A DNA stretch of 64,000 bases from Mastigamoeba balamuthi. Its lineage: Eukaryota; Evosea; Mastigamoebida; Mastigamoebidae. Of the stretch, positions 8,827 through 21,362 are shown piece after piece. How positions within the stretch are numbered: position 1 is the stretch's first letter; each line of letters opens with the position of its first letter. The notes beneath the pieces were generated by a model. It was not told the origin of the DNA, made no database searches, and saw only the letters and a list, made by a program, of their open reading frames with translations. A program made the position numbers and the translations under genes. The DNA is taken from the NCBI GenBank assembly GCA_902651635.1, contig CACRSC010000075.1, positions 628,390 through 692,389 of the forward strand. Reading direction: 5' to 3'.

Positions 8827-11800
8827 TCAGATCATCTTGAGCGAAGTACCAGGCCTCGTGCCCGGGCGCAGGAACGGCGACGTGGGGACCACCGAGCACG
8901 ACGGGGGCGGCAGGCTGGCGGCCATCAGCGGCGTGCTGTGCGCGGGGTCGATGAGCTCCGTCAGGTTCATCGTCGAGTCGATCGACCGCTCGCCCTTGGC
9001 CTTTGCGTACTCGATCGACGTCGACGCCTTGGCGTTGACCGGCATCGGCATCATCACCGGCGCCCCCTCCTGCTGCTGCTCGCTCGCCGGCGCCTGCGTT
9101 GCCTCCTTGGCCTCCTCCGCGTCGCACTGTTGCTGCTGCTGCTGCTGTAGCTGTTGCAGCTGCTGGGCGTCGGCGACGACGACGTCGCGCACAGAGGTCG
9201 CGGGGGACTGGGGCTTCTTGTCGCCCATGCCGCTCGAGAGGCCGCCGCCAAACGCGCCCGAGCCGAGGAAGCCGCGCTTCTTGAGGCGGGCGTTGCGCAT
9301 CGAGGCCGAGAGGGAGGGCGCCGGGGGCTCTGCGGCGCCCCAGAGCGTCGTGGGGTCGAACAGGTAGCAGTCGACGTTGCCGCGGCCCTTGACGTCGACC
9401 TTGCCCCGGGGCTCGAACTGGTACCCCCTGTCCTTGAGCTTCTCGTACGTGCTGTCGCTCACCTGGATCCTGTTGGGGAACCCGCTGCTCTCCATTCTCG
9501 CTGGAGAGATGCCCCGTGAGTCGCGAGACTCGGGAAGGGGGGATAGTCCATTTTGAAAAAAGGAGCAACGGGCATCCGGCATGAACAATACTGCGCTTTC
9601 AATGGGAAAAACGCTCGCATTTGATAGGTCACGTGGCATAAAGCACAACCCAGCTTGCACCAGCTCGGGGCGAACAAGCATTTGGTTTCAAATTGTGGGT
9701 GACCGGAAATTCAGAACATTGAACCCCAATTGTGGGTGACCGGAAATTCAGAACATTGAACCCCAGTTTGCAAACAAGTCCCGAGAAACCATAAATGACA
9801 GCGGGGGCGAGTTGTTGGCTGCGCACATGCGACGTTGACGCTGTCGCCCCAGAGGTCGTAGGCGATCTTGTGGAGGCCGAGGACGCCGGCGACGACCCTG
9901 CCGGTGTTGACGCCGATGCGGAGGCTGATGCTGTTCTTGTGGTCGCGGTTGTAGCAGGCCAGCGTCTCGAGCATCGTGATGGCGAACTCCATCATGACCT
10001 CTGCGTGCTCGGGGAACGGGATGGGCACGCCCGTGGCGGCCATGTAGCAGTCGCCGATGGTCTTGATCTTCTCGACGCCGAGCTCCATGGCGTAGCGGTC
10101 CCACTCGCTGACGAGCGTGTTGAGGATCAGCACGAGCTCCTCGGGGTCCAGCGTGCTCGACATCTGCGTGAACCCCACAATGTCGGCGAAGAGGATCGTC
10201 ACCTCCTCGTACGACTGCGCGATGACGTTGCCCTTGCCCCGCTGCGCCGTGCTCGAGAGCTGCTTGACCAGCGCCCGCGGCAGGATGTTGCAGAGCAGCG
10301 CCTCGGCGCGGCGCTGCTGGTGCAGGATCGCCTGCTCGTGCTCCTTGATGGCGCTGATGTCGCGGATGAAGAGCGCGTGCGTCGTCTTGGTGCGCACCGT
10401 CGAGCGGCTGACGCTCAGCAGCGACGTGAACTCCTTGCCGTCGCGCGTGCGCAGGACGACCTCCTGCGACGCTATCTTCTTCTCGGCCCCGGCGCCGTGC
10501 TCGTGGCCCGCGCGGAAGATCTTGGCCACCACGCGCTGGTTGCTGCCCAGGTCCTCTGGCAGGATCATCGACACGTTCCGCCCCAGCGCGTCCTCTGCCG
10601 CGTACCTGCGGGCAGAACGAGACGAGTCAGTGAAAGTACCCGAATAAACCAACTGAACAGCGTCGAAAGCGCATGCCAGTGGAGCTTCTGGAGCTCTTAT
10701 TGCTGCGACACCGTGTCGCAGTACAACGGTTGATTGGTTTATTGATGAATTGATGAATTGTTTAATTTTTGTCTCAAAATCGATTGATCCGCAACACAGA
10801 GAAAAATGAAGAAGGTTGTTGGCGCACCCGGTGATGCGCTCGGCGGCGGGGTTGAAGATCTCGATGACGCCGTGGGCGCCACAGACGACGACTGCGTCCT
10901 CGCAGGCGTCGAGAATGTTCTTAGTCTGCTGCTCCTGGGCCTTGCTGTTGTCGCTGTGCGCCGACGACACGTTGCTGCCCGACTCGATAAAGTCCTTGAC
11001 CGTCGCGACGCTGTCGAGCACGCTGGGCGGCACGAAGAGCAGCATCTTGAACAGCCGCTCGATCTCTGTCGAGAGCTTGGCGACGCCGATGCGCAGGAAG
11101 ATGTAGAGCGCGATGGTCAGCGGCACCGAGACGCCCAGCACGATGCGGATGGCCGAGGCCGCCTTGCCCTGGTCGGCGACGGCGACGAGGTACATCGCGC
11201 TGATGCCGTCGAGCAGCCACGCCGACGTCTGTATCTGCAGACTCAGCGCCTGCTGGTAGTGCGCGTTGCCCAGCGTCGCCAGCGCCTGCGGGGCGGCGAC
11301 AAAGTACTTGACCTCGTCGACGAAGCGGCGCAGCAGGATGCCCAGGCCCGCGCAGTCGGTCAGGTTGAGCTCCGCGGGGCAGGGCCGCGTGTACCAGAGG
11401 TCGTAGAGGCTCTTGTCCTTCTTGATGTACGAGTAGATGCCCTCGGTCGCGTTGCCGTACTTGAGGTCGGCGTCGAGCTTGTCGAACTGCGCGAGCAGCG
11501 ACTGCGTCAGCGCCAGGCGGCCCGTGTAGTTGCCCGTCGTGGGGTCGTCGACGGCGAGCTCCTGCGTCCAGAAGCGCATGGCGCCGACGAGGTTCCTGCG
11601 CGTGCCCGCGGCGTTGAGGATGATGCCGATGCTCGAGTACGACTGCGTGAAGCTCAGGATGACGCCGAAGATGGCCGCCACGAGGCCGAACAGCACCAGC
11701 ACGGCCGCCGTCAGCTCGACCTGGACGAGCGCGGGCGTCGAGAGGCTGCTCCTGCGGACGACCGCCTGCATGGCGTCGTGGTCCTTGTCGCTGGCCAGCC

Positions 11801-14800
11801 GCTCGACGATGTTGAGCATCGCGCTCTTGGGTATGTCGTAGAAGAGCCGCGTGGCCGAGACGCGCTCGGCGTGGATGCTGCGCAGGGCCAGCAGCCAGAT
11901 GAGGCCCACCGTCACGACGCACGCGCCGAAGCTCAGCGGCAGCACGATGTAGAGTATGCGGTCGGCCACGCGCGAGTCGTCCTCGACCAGCACGGCGAAG
12001 AGGTTCCCGAGGTCCTGCAGCGTCGCCAGCACGCTGTACGGCCCGTTGTCGATGAACGCGCGGAACACGGGGTCCGTGCGCGTGGCGCTGTAGTTGGCCG
12101 TCTGGTAGGTCGCGGGGTTGCAGTACTGGTAGAGGTTGTTGACCACCGTGTAGGCGCCGTCCCAGAGCGGGTAGTAGTACGTGTCGTACGTGCCGTTGGC
12201 GTAGACGTCGCTCTGCACGCCCGGGATGTAGAAGCGGATCGCGTTGCGCGGCTGGGCCCAGAGCGCCGCGATGGCCGGCGAGACAGAGGCCATCTGGAAC
12301 ATGTCGTCAAACGCCGTCTCGACGCTGCGCGTCTTGCTGACGACCGTCGAGCAGCGGTCCGACAGCGCGCCCGCCGCCGCCAGCGTCTCCGCCTCCATCC
12401 GCCGCGCGTAGTACATCGACGTGTACAGGTCCTGCCTGCACCCAATGGACCTGCGGTGCGGTGGTGACCCCGGGGTGAGTATTCCCACTGTCCCACTCCC
12501 TGCAAGCGCGCGAGGGGTAGAGTCCACCCACACACGCAGCTAACGGGGCTCCCTCGAGAGCTGCAGTCCTCACATACAGCTCAGGGGTTCTCCGAGGAGT
12601 TGAGCTAATTAACTGGAGAAAAGCCCTCGGGACAATTGAAATTGCACAAAACACAGCAACAGAAACAAACAAAGGGGCGGGCCACACTGCACGGAGGAGG
12701 GAAGAGATGAGGGGAAGGGAGGGGCAGCAGCCGGACTTGTTCATCATGCTGATGTGGCTCATGAAGATGTTGAGCTGGCTGGTGGACGTGGCGTACTCGA
12801 TGATGATGCAGGCCTGCAGCAGCACGAGCCCCGCGACGATGCCCACGTGCAGCCTATCGATGGCCGACGACTTGGCGCTCTCGAGCCTGCGCTTGATCGA
12901 CCGGAACTGCGCCAGCTCGTCGCTGCCCGCCGCCGACGCCGAGCTCATGATGCTCGACGTGAACGACTTGGAGTCGCTGTTGTCGGCGTCGCTGCGCGTG
13001 CGCCCCGCCCCGTCGTCGTCGTGCGGGCCGTTGACTGCCGCGCGCGTCTGCGCGAGGGTGCCCTCGCCGAAGCGCACGCCGCGGGCCGCGAGGTCGCCCG
13101 AGCTGCTCTCGCGCTCGCGGTTCTTGGCGCGGTTGCGCTCGACGGCCTTGGCCTGCTTGGCCGCCGCCTCCTCCTCGCACTGGTCCGCCAGGATGTACGC
13201 CTGGTTCGCAGCCTCCTTGTCGTTGCGCAGCTCCCCCATGAACCTCGCGTACGCCCTCAGTATCCTGCAGGAGCGGAGGAGGGTAAGCGATCGCCACTGC
13301 ATTGCTCTCCCGCTCCAGTTCAATTGAAACAGCTCAAAGAAGGGAACGTGGCCTGGCGGGCTCAGAACCCGCGCACAATAGAACCGTGGAAACAGAGGAG
13401 GGTGAGCCCCACCCACACACTACAGAAGAGCGCGGCCCTGTAGCCCACACAATTCGATTGAAATGGAATGCAGAACAAAATGTCCCGGAGACTTCGGGCG
13501 GAGAGAGAACGCGTAGCAGTCTGGAATAGGATAGAGTGGGGGGAGCAGGGAGACGTGCTTGAAGCTGGTGGGGTACTTGCGGAGGAGGTTGGTGAGGATG
13601 TCAAAGGCCTTCTTGTCGTGCTCGTCGACGACCGTGACAATCTTGAGCAGCGCGGCCGCGTCGGTGTTCTCGCGCGTGCGCACGAGCTCCTGCCAGAACT
13701 TGGCCGCGTTGGCCTTGGCGAGCCTGTGGTGCCGCTCGACGGCCTCGAGCTGCACGTCGACGTCGCGCTTGCCGCTCTCGTCCTGCATGCAGTCGTGCGC
13801 GTGCTGTATGAAGCAGCTCGTCAGGTAGCGCATGTCGAACATCGTGTCGAGCCGCTTGGCCGTCCGCGAGTGCACGATCGTCCCGCGCGGGTCGTTCTGC
13901 AGCTCGATCAGCAGCACGCCGTGCAGCAGGTGCACAAACGGCGACTCGGGGAACTGCTCCTTGGCCTTGGTCGCGATGCGCACGGCCGTCGCGGCCACCG
14001 AGGGGTCCAGCTCGCCCCCGCGCTGGTTGTAACACCTGCGCAGCGTCAGGTCCACCTGGAACGGGTACGCCAGCGGCGGCAGCTCCGCCATGAACTTGCG
14101 CCTGTACGAGCGCATGCGCATCATCGTCGCCACGCACGCCGTGGCGCCCGCGGGTACGAGGCCCGCGAGGCAGAGCGCAAAGGGCACGACCGTCGAGTGC
14201 GCCTCGAGCCCCGCGGCCACGACGGCGATGACGGCGGCCCACGTGGCGGCCGCGAACACCGACACGTAGACGAGGTTCCAGTAGTACTTGTAGAACGGCA
14301 TGAACACGCCGTCTGTCCGGGGGCGGGCAAGTCAGCGTCTCGTTGGCGTGCGTGTGCTGTGCAGCCCAATTGCAGTGATTACGGGAGGGGATAGACAACG
14401 CTCCCCAGGGCTTAGGATCGCCCTAGCAGGCACACAGAGGCAATTGGCGATGCGCGGGAGCGCTGTGCATAGACGGGGAGAACCGCACAGATGATGGTCA
14501 TGGCGCCGAGCAGCAGGGCGATGACGATGCAGTGCACGAGCGTCCGCGTGGTCTCGAGCGCGTCGAGGCCCACCAGCGCCGCCTTGGCCGCCCACAGCAC
14601 CATCGACACCCTCGCCGTCGACTGCGCAAACGCGCTCTTGGCCGGTATGACGTCCACGTGGCTGGCGAGCGCAACGTCAGTCCGGTCTGCGAGCTGAGCT
14701 GGTGGGCTCTGGCGCGTACAAGAGCGAGTCGTGGGCGGAGACGGCGCCGACCAGCGCGAGGCCGACGGCGCCCAGGGCGACGCGCAGCCCCGCGCCGCTG

Positions 14801-15817
14801 GCGGCGCACTTCTCGTCGCGCGCGTTGATGACGCCCGGGCGGCAGAGCAGCAGCCCGAGGAAGGCGCCCGCGGCGGGCATCACGACGGCGCGGACGCAGT
14901 AGGCGAGCAGCTTGATGCCGCGGAGGACGCGCTGGTGGCCCAGGCCGCCCCTGCGGAGGTCCGCGAACTCGAGGCCCATGGCGGCGACGTAGACGGCGGC
15001 GGCGGCGAGCAGCGCGTAGGCGACGACCAGGCGCTGCGACTCGGTGGGCGCCGAGGCGTCGTGGACGTAGCGCGGGATCTGCGTGATGGCGTCGCCCCAG
15101 GCGGGCGAGCTGCGCAGCCAGACGAGCGAGATGGGCGCGCAGAGCACCGCGAGCAGCTCGACGGCGGCGACGAGCCACGGCATCCAGCGGGGCGCCCGCT
15201 GCGTCATCACCGCGTAGCTGATGCGCATCAGGATCGAGTAGCTCGTCTTCCAGAACCCTGCGCGAGTCGAGCGCACCGCGCGTGCGCCGTGTGAGCCGCT
15301 GCCCCCCGTGCAGGGTAGTTTTTCCAAGTCCGCTGGGCATGCCGGGAAGTGTGCATCTTCCGAGAAGAGTCGCAGGCGCGCACGAGCGCGCACTCAACGC
15401 GATTACCAGCACCGCTTAGGGCGAAGGTTACCGCGTTGGCTTATCGCATAGTGCGCTACCCCCGAGTGCCCGAAATGTCTGGCGATGCCCCTTTGCGTCG
15501 CGAATACCTCCCGTGGACTTCCGTCGTTCCTCGCATCCGCGAGGGGGAAGCACCGGCGGAAGGAGTGACGGGGGGAGGGAGGGGCGGTGGGAACGAGCGC
15601 CAGCACGTGTCGCCCCGCTAGCCCCCGGAGAGGAGCGGAGGGGAGCGAAGGGGAGGCGATTATCGGGTGTACCAGTCTCGAAGGAGTCGCTCCAGGCGTA
15701 GGAGGTGCCGCTCGAGTACGAGGCCTCGGACGAGGTCCCCGCGATGTTGTTGAGCTCGATGTCCCGCACGTCGTTGGCCCCCGGCTCGGGGGCCACCTTT
15801 GTCGACCGCAGCGACAT
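8827..15817 (-). CDS. Multi-pass PAS-adenylyl cyclase, TmcB-like
   Basis: Class III nucleotidyl cyclase making a cyclic nucleotide, probably cAMP, at a membrane. The ATG is at 15817. Exons: 15817-15673, 15257-14720, 14661-14489, 14312 to about 13555, about 13260-12690, about 12440-10828, 10605-9827 and 9500-8827. The junctions I could test keep frame (GAC TG|GG, TT|C CAC, T|AC, GG|G TAC, GCA T|CG AGA). The order is several TM helices, a helical TPR-like part (ESPFVHLLHGVLLIEL, the TmcB/TmcC type), a coil, TM, a large probably extracellular part, TM, and a PAS domain (EIFNPAAERITG then YAAEDALG). The catalytic domain follows: FADIVGFTQMSS and GDCYMAATG carry both metal Asp, and VNVASRM carries the transition-state Asn/Arg. 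EKIKTIGD and YDLWGD carry the Lys/Asp pair typical of adenylyl, not guanylyl, cyclases. The tail is Q-rich. Confidence 0.85.
9690..9768. repeat. Perfect tandem repeat (about 38 bp x 2) in a cyclase intron
   Basis: The unit begins AATTGTGGGTGACCGG and ends AGAACATTGAACCCC. It occurs twice head-to-tail inside the 9826-9501 intron that splits the conserved VNVA|SRM motif of the cyclase. The lack of divergence suggests a recent slip or an assembly duplication. Confidence 0.8.
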
Positions 15818-16296
15818 CTCCGGCGGGGGTGATCGGAGGGCGGGGGATGGAGGGGTAGGGAAAGCAGGGGTTGGGGGGGCAGCGGTGCGAGCGAGGGGGT
15901 GATCTGACTGCCCAGGCGCCTTTTGCTGGTCAGCTCACGGCTCCTCGCTGGGAATCAGCGGTAGAGCCTGGCGAAGGCGAGGGGGCTGTCTGGAGGTGGC
16001 CCTCTGTAACTACGCGAGAGGAGAGAGTTGTGGCGACCGGATCACGCGGAAGAGGCGCCGGGGACTATAAATAGCGGGGGCCCAGAACGGCAGCATTTGA
16101 AGAGTCTCGCATTCTCTCGTTGCGGCACTTTACCTGTTGCAATTCCGCCCCTCCCCAGCAGCGGCATCGCCCTCTGGCGGGCGAGGCACAGAACGCCCTC
16201 CGCGCGGATCCACGCCGGCCCCGTCCTGGAAACCCCCGAGTTCCGCGGAAATCCGTTAGTCTCTGCTCCCCGGCTTCCTTGCCCGTCCGCGGACTT
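15818..16296. promoter_or_regulatory. Cyclase upstream region
   Basis: A stretch of 479 bp between the cyclase start and the 3' end of the AIR9-like gene, both on the minus strand. CTATAAATAG at about 16064 is a TATA-like word, but it reads on the plus strand where no gene follows. An A-box-like GGTAGAGC near 15960 has no matching B-box. No gene is seen. Confidence 0.3.
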
Positions 16297-19200
16297 CTAG
16301 TCGTCGAAGAGCATCCGCAGCGCCAGCACGGCCACGTCGCGCTCGTCGGCGCCGGCGGCCGCCGCGCGGAACACGTCGACGCCGTCGTCGAGCGACAGCC
16401 CTGCGTCGTCGTCGCAGCGCACGGCGAGCCTGCAGCCCCCGAAGCGCTCGTAGGCGAAGACCTGCGCGCCGTCCGACGCCCGCGTGACGCGTAGGCGCCG
16501 GCCGTCGGCGTCGGCGTCGACGACGTGCTCCTCGGGGTACGGCAGCTCGACGCGCACGGCCCCGCTGGCCACCAGCGCCCGCGCGGCGCGCAGCAGCGCC
16601 TCGTCGGCGCGCACGCGCTCTGTCGACGCGCAGACGGGCGACCCGACGGCGCCGTCGTCGCGCACGGGCGTGTACGTCACGCGCAGCTCGCAGCCCACGT
16701 CGTCGACGCTGCACGCGTACTCGCAGCGCGCCTGCCCGGCGACCGGCGCGAACCTCGTCGACGGCGGCGCGCGGCGCTCCCAGGCGTAGAGGCTGCGGCC
16801 CTCGCGGCCCCCGGCGTAGACGGGCACCGCGCGCACGACGCTGCGGTTCGTGGGCGGCGACGGCGTGCACCTCACATCGAGCATCATGGCCCTCGGGGGC
16901 ACTGGGAGGCGTCAGGCGAGGGGCAGAGCGAGCGGGCGCTTACGGCTCTGGACGAGGGCCGTGGCGGTCGAGGGGGTGGGGGCGCCGGTGCGGCCCTGGG
17001 CGTCGCGGGGCGTGACGAGCGCGCGGATGTGGTAGCCGGTGTCCTCGGGGCGCAGGACCAGCGCGGGGCCCGCGGGGGCGCCGGGCAGCGGCTCGAAGAC
17101 GTCGGGCGCCAGCTCGCCGGACCGCTGCCACTCGTAGGCGGCCCTCTGCGGCGCCGCGTCCTCGAACGTCGCCCTGCACCGGACCTCGCACCCCTCGCAC
17201 GCCTCCCCGCTGACCTCTGCCGCCGCCACGCGCGGCAGCCCTGCGCTCCCCCCGAGAGGAGTCAGCAGAGCCGAGGGGGGGAGCAGGGGAGGGGCAGGGG
17301 GCGCACTGGGGTGGATAGGGTCCGTGGGGGCCGACGAGGCCGCGGGGCCCACGGCGCCGTCGACGCGGGCGGGCGTGTAGCGGAAGACGAGCCGGCAGCC
17401 CTCGTCCTCGCGTGTCGCCGCGTACGTGCGCGCGCAGGCGCCCGCGATGGCCTCGCAGGCGCCGTCGGGGCGCAGGCGCTCCCACGAGAAGAAGCTCGCG
17501 CCCTCGGTGCCGCCGACGTACGCGGCGCTGCCGGCCAGCACGGGCAGCCCGTCCATCTGCCGCGACTCGACCCGCACGCTCACATGCACCGCGCGCGGCT
17601 GCGCGGGCTGCACGGCGTCGGTCTCGGCGAAGACCGTGTCGCCCTGCACGTCGTCCATGCGGCGCGGGGCGTACCAGAACCGCAGGCGGCGGCCCACGTC
17701 CTCGGCGCGCGGCGCGTAGACGAGCGACCCCGCGGCGCTGGGGATGTCGGCCCACAGCACGGGCGCCGCGCACGAGCGCTGCCAGCCGAACAGCGAGCGG
17801 CCGGGGCGCCCGCCGAAGTACTCGGGGCGCGCGCGCAGGTCGGCGCACTCGGTGGCCGGGAGCCCCGCGAGCTCCGCGACGCGCGCGCGGGGCAGCGCGG
17901 CGCGGACAGGGCTGAGCGTCGTCGCCTGCGTGGGGTCGCCCGTGGCGCCGTCGCTGCGCACGGGCGTGTAGCGGGCGACGAGGTAGTAGCCCACGTCGTC
18001 GATGCGCGCCGTGTACTTCTGCTCGTGCAGGGGGGGGGGGGGCGTTAGTGCAGGACAGAAGAGAGAGAGTGTGTGTGAGGGCGGCGCAGTGCGGACTCTC
18101 TTGCGGGCGTGCGGGATGGCCACGGTCTCCTCGCTGCTGGGGTCCCGTCGCAGCCACTGGCGGGGGGAGCAGAGCAGAGTGAGCGCTGGTGAGGGGCCCT
18201 GCGGGGTGGGGGCAGCACGCGCCTGTATGGTGCTCTTGCCCTCGACGCCGCCAAAGTACTCGACGGTGACCTCGAGCGCCTCGCCCTCCTCGGGCTTCCC
18301 CGTCATCGTGATCGTCAGCACCTGCGGCTTGGCTGCGCGGCAGACGCCCTCTTGAGACCCAGGCCACCCTGGAGCCCCTCGTGCAACTCACCTGGGCTGA
18401 TCTTCTGCGTCCTGACGGTCACCACGTCGCCCTGCACTCCTGCGTGGGCGCTCTGAGCGCGAGAGAAGGGAACATAAAGAGAGCAGCGGCAGCGGTACCT
18501 CTGCAGTCGACGGGGGTGATCTCGAGCAGGAGGCTGGCGCCGACGTCCTCGAGGCACGGCAGGTACGTGTCCGTGACGGCGTCGGGCACGTCGTCGGCGG
18601 CGCCATCCTCCTGCACGCGGTGCCACTTGTAGAGGTGCGTGCCCTCGACGTCCTTGCCCTCGTAGCGCCCCAGCTGTATCACGAGCCTCTCGCCCTCGGT
18701 GAACCGCCCGCGCACGGTGCCCCCGTGTATCACCGGCTTGACTGCGCCGCACGCGAGCCCGAGTGTGAGCACAGAGCGAGCGAGCGAGTGGGAGTGGGCC
18801 GCGCACTCGGCTGGACTGGGCCCGCCGTCGCGGACATCTGCACGGGGCCGCGGACGCCATCGGAGCGGACGGGCGTGCACTCGAGTGTCACGCAGGCGCC
18901 GATGTCGCACTCGCGCAGGCGGCAGGTGGGCCCCGTGGCGATGATCTCGGTGGCCCCGCTCGAGGCCGTCTTGACCCAGTGCAGCAGCGACCGGCCCTCG
19001 ACGCCGCCCGAGTAGCTGTAGCACGCCTCCAGCGTCGCGTCCTCGACGAGCTCGCCGGCGATGCGCAGGCCGTCGACGCTGGGCCGCACGGCGCGGATGG
19101 CCTCCGTGACGAGGTAGACGAGCGAGGGCTGCTGTCCCTGCGGCGGCCACGTGCGGCACTGCAGGATCAGGCACGAGCCGATGTCGTCGGTGCACGGCGT

Positions 19201-20582
19201 GTACTCGCGGCGCGCGGCGTAGGCGATGGCGCGCGTGTAGCCGTGGCGGTCGACGCGGAACCACTGGTAGTGGCACGCGCCGCCCGCGGTCCGCGACGAC
19301 GTGGCCTTGTGCACGTGCTCGCAGGCGAAGTTGACGACGGCCTTGAGCTCGCTCTGCTCCTCGAACTCGCCCTCGATCCTCCCCGTCGAGAACCTGCCAC
19401 GAGCCCGCGGTGCCGTGTCGGCGCGGGAGGGGCGCTGGCTGGCTGGGCTCACTTGCAGGCCGTCCTGCGGGTGTTGGAGAACTGCTTCTCGTCGAGGAAC
19501 GCGCTGCAGTGGTCCGCGATGCGGTCGAGCGAGTCGGGCAGCGGCATTCCCTCTCGGGCGGCGATGGCGGGGCGGCCCAGCACGGCCTGCGCCTGCGCGA
19601 GGCACTCGGGGCCCACGGCGACGCCGTCGACCTGCTCCAGCTGCTCGCCGACCACAGCGACCGCGAAGGCGCCGCACAGCGCGGACCTCGCCACGGGGTT
19701 GCCTGCGAGCCTCAGCGTCTTCAGGGGGGAGGAGGGAGGGCTGATGAGCGACACAGGCCCCGGGAGGCGCGGGAGGCGCGGGAGGCGCGTGGCATTTGGG
19801 CTCTCACGACGAGCGAGGGCAGCGGGGGGAAACCCTCGAAAGTGCGCAGGTCGTTGTCCGAGGCGAACAGAGCGCGGAGGTTCGGCAACGGCGGCAGCCC
19901 GGCGAGGCTCCGGAGCTGGTTCCCGCTGATCGAGAGCACCTGCACGATGCTGTTAAACGGCCCGACGCACCACGGCAGCGCTACTCGACAGAGTTGTTTG
20001 CTTTGTTGTTTTGTTTTGGTTTTTGTTTTTTTTTGTTACGTATGAACGCGTTGGTTACGTTGCGCAACTTCGCAGAACACATAAATTGCCACGTTTGCTA
20101 TTTTGCGGCAGGCGGGAATCGATCCGCCGACCTCGCAATGTCGGAGCAGAGCAGAGCAGGAGGGACTAGGGGCGCACCTGTAGCTCTGGCAGCTGCGGGA
20201 ACCCGCAGAGCGTCCTCAGCGCGTTGCCCGTCAGGTGCAGCTCCTGCAGCACCGCCCCCCGTATCGTCAAAAGGATCTGGAAAATACAGCACCCCACCTC
20301 GAGGCCCGGCAGCGGCGGGAGGCCGGCGACGGTCTCGAGGGCGTTGGTGGAGACGTCGAGGACGCGGAGGGCGGGCAGGGCCGCGAAGCCCGCGAGGGAG
20401 CGGAGGGCGTTGTCGCGGAGGCTCACAGTCTGCCAGCGCGCGCTCCACCGCACCTGCGCCAGCGCCGTCAGGCCGCGCCCCGACAGCCGCGCCAGCGCAG
20501 CCTCGGCCGCCTCCCGCGTGCGGCGGTCGCGCGCGGCCTCGGCGGCGGCGCTCAGCCTGCGCGGAGCGTCGTACAGCGCCAT
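16297..20582 (-). CDS. AIR9-like protein: leucine-rich repeats plus eight A9 repeats
   Basis: ATG 20582 (MALYDAPRRLSAAAEA), stop 16299-16297, with at least ten exons. The N-terminal part is an LRR array of SDS22 type: LRSLAGFAALPALRVLDVS, LQELHLTGNALRTLCGF, LSISGNQLRSLAGLPPL and TLRLAGNPVA. An LRR-cap-like helical part ends near 19455. From about 19396 to 16330 I count eight copies of a roughly 100-residue unit. It has the signature Y-x-GG-x-EG-x-S-x(2-3)-W (for example YSGGVEGRSLLHW, YFGGRPGRSLFGW, YVGGTEGASFFSW, YAGGREGRSLYAW), then D-x-G and YTPVR-x-DG-x-G. That is the A9 repeat of AIR9, a large microtubule-associated protein first known from plants, where it marks the division site. A9 proteins also occur in some excavates. 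The basic N-terminal microtubule-binding part of plant AIR9 is not seen here. A cytoskeletal role is inferred from the family. Confidence 0.82.
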
Positions 20583-21362
20583 GCGGGTGCGTCGCTTTAA
20601 TTTGGGGGCCGTGACGTGGTAGATATTCGGGCAAATATCTGGGAAGCTGGATCTCGCCTGTCACATCACCCCCAGGCTCCTCTCCGCTCGAGCCAAGGAA
20701 GCGCACGCGCGCCGCTGCTGCAGGGCCTCCGAGAGGTGTGGGCTCTACACGTGTCAGACGGTGGGGTGGCAAGCCGGAGAAGACTTCTTCCAGCATTTCC
20801 CGCTCATCGTGCGGGGGAGGGGTCAGAAAAGATCAATTGATCTGCAGAGGATGATTCTGGAGGGAATCTCACTCTTACGTCAGCCGCGGGATATTTCTTT
20901 TCATTGGACTTAAGTGGATTCGTTGCGTCCCTGCAGTCGTGCGTGCAGTGCTCCTGCCCGGGGGGGAGAGATCGTCCTCTGCTCTCTGCCCGCCTGCTGC
21001 TGACCAGGGGGCCCCTCCACTCGTTGCGTGCCGCCCCCGCCCTGCGCAGGCCGAGCTGTCCGAGGGCCGCACAGAGACACCCGCGAGAACGAGCACCGCC
21101 AGCCACAAGCGCGACCACTCCCCGGGGCCCGACCGCGACGGCCAGCCCGAGGCCAAGCACCGCAGAACGCACCCCGCTCAGGTCCGTTTTCTCCTCTGGC
21201 GGCGGGGCTGTTTTTTGTTTTTTTTGTTCCTTTGCGCGATACAAATGAATTCGGTTCGCGCGGGAATCTGGATAATCTCGGGGACAGCAAACGAACACGC
21301 GCGGATTTGCTTTGGAGGCTAACACGAAAAACACTGCTCAGGGCGAGGGGACGCACACGACG
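20583..21362. promoter_or_regulatory. Divergent region between AIR9-like and E1 genes, with a probable E1 5' exon
   Basis: AGATATT-CGGGCA-AATATCT (20621-20640) is an inverted repeat 39-58 bp before the AIR9-like ATG. On the plus strand, a frame from about 20941 ends in SHKRDHSPGPDRDG...EAKHRR, resembling the basic, nuclear-signal-like N-terminus of E1 enzymes. It is followed by a donor CTCAG|GTCCGT (21181) and an acceptor CTGCTCAG|GGCGAG (about 21346). I see no ATG in that frame, so its start is unresolved. Confidence 0.45.

Noticed and set aside
10806-12467. Long plus-strand frame opposite the cyclase
   Set aside because: Asp/Arg/Val-rich shadow; the minus-strand frame has TM helices, PAS and cyclase motifs.
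15945-16000. A-box-like AATCAGCGGTAGAGCC
   Set aside because: No B-box or cloverleaf follows within tRNA distance.
20100-20165. tRNA-like B-box (GGATCGATTCCC on the minus strand) with a CCGAC/GTCGG hairpin
   Set aside because: It lies in an intron of the AIR9-like gene. No pairing acceptor stem or D arm could be built and loop sizes are wrong, so at most it is a tRNA remnant.
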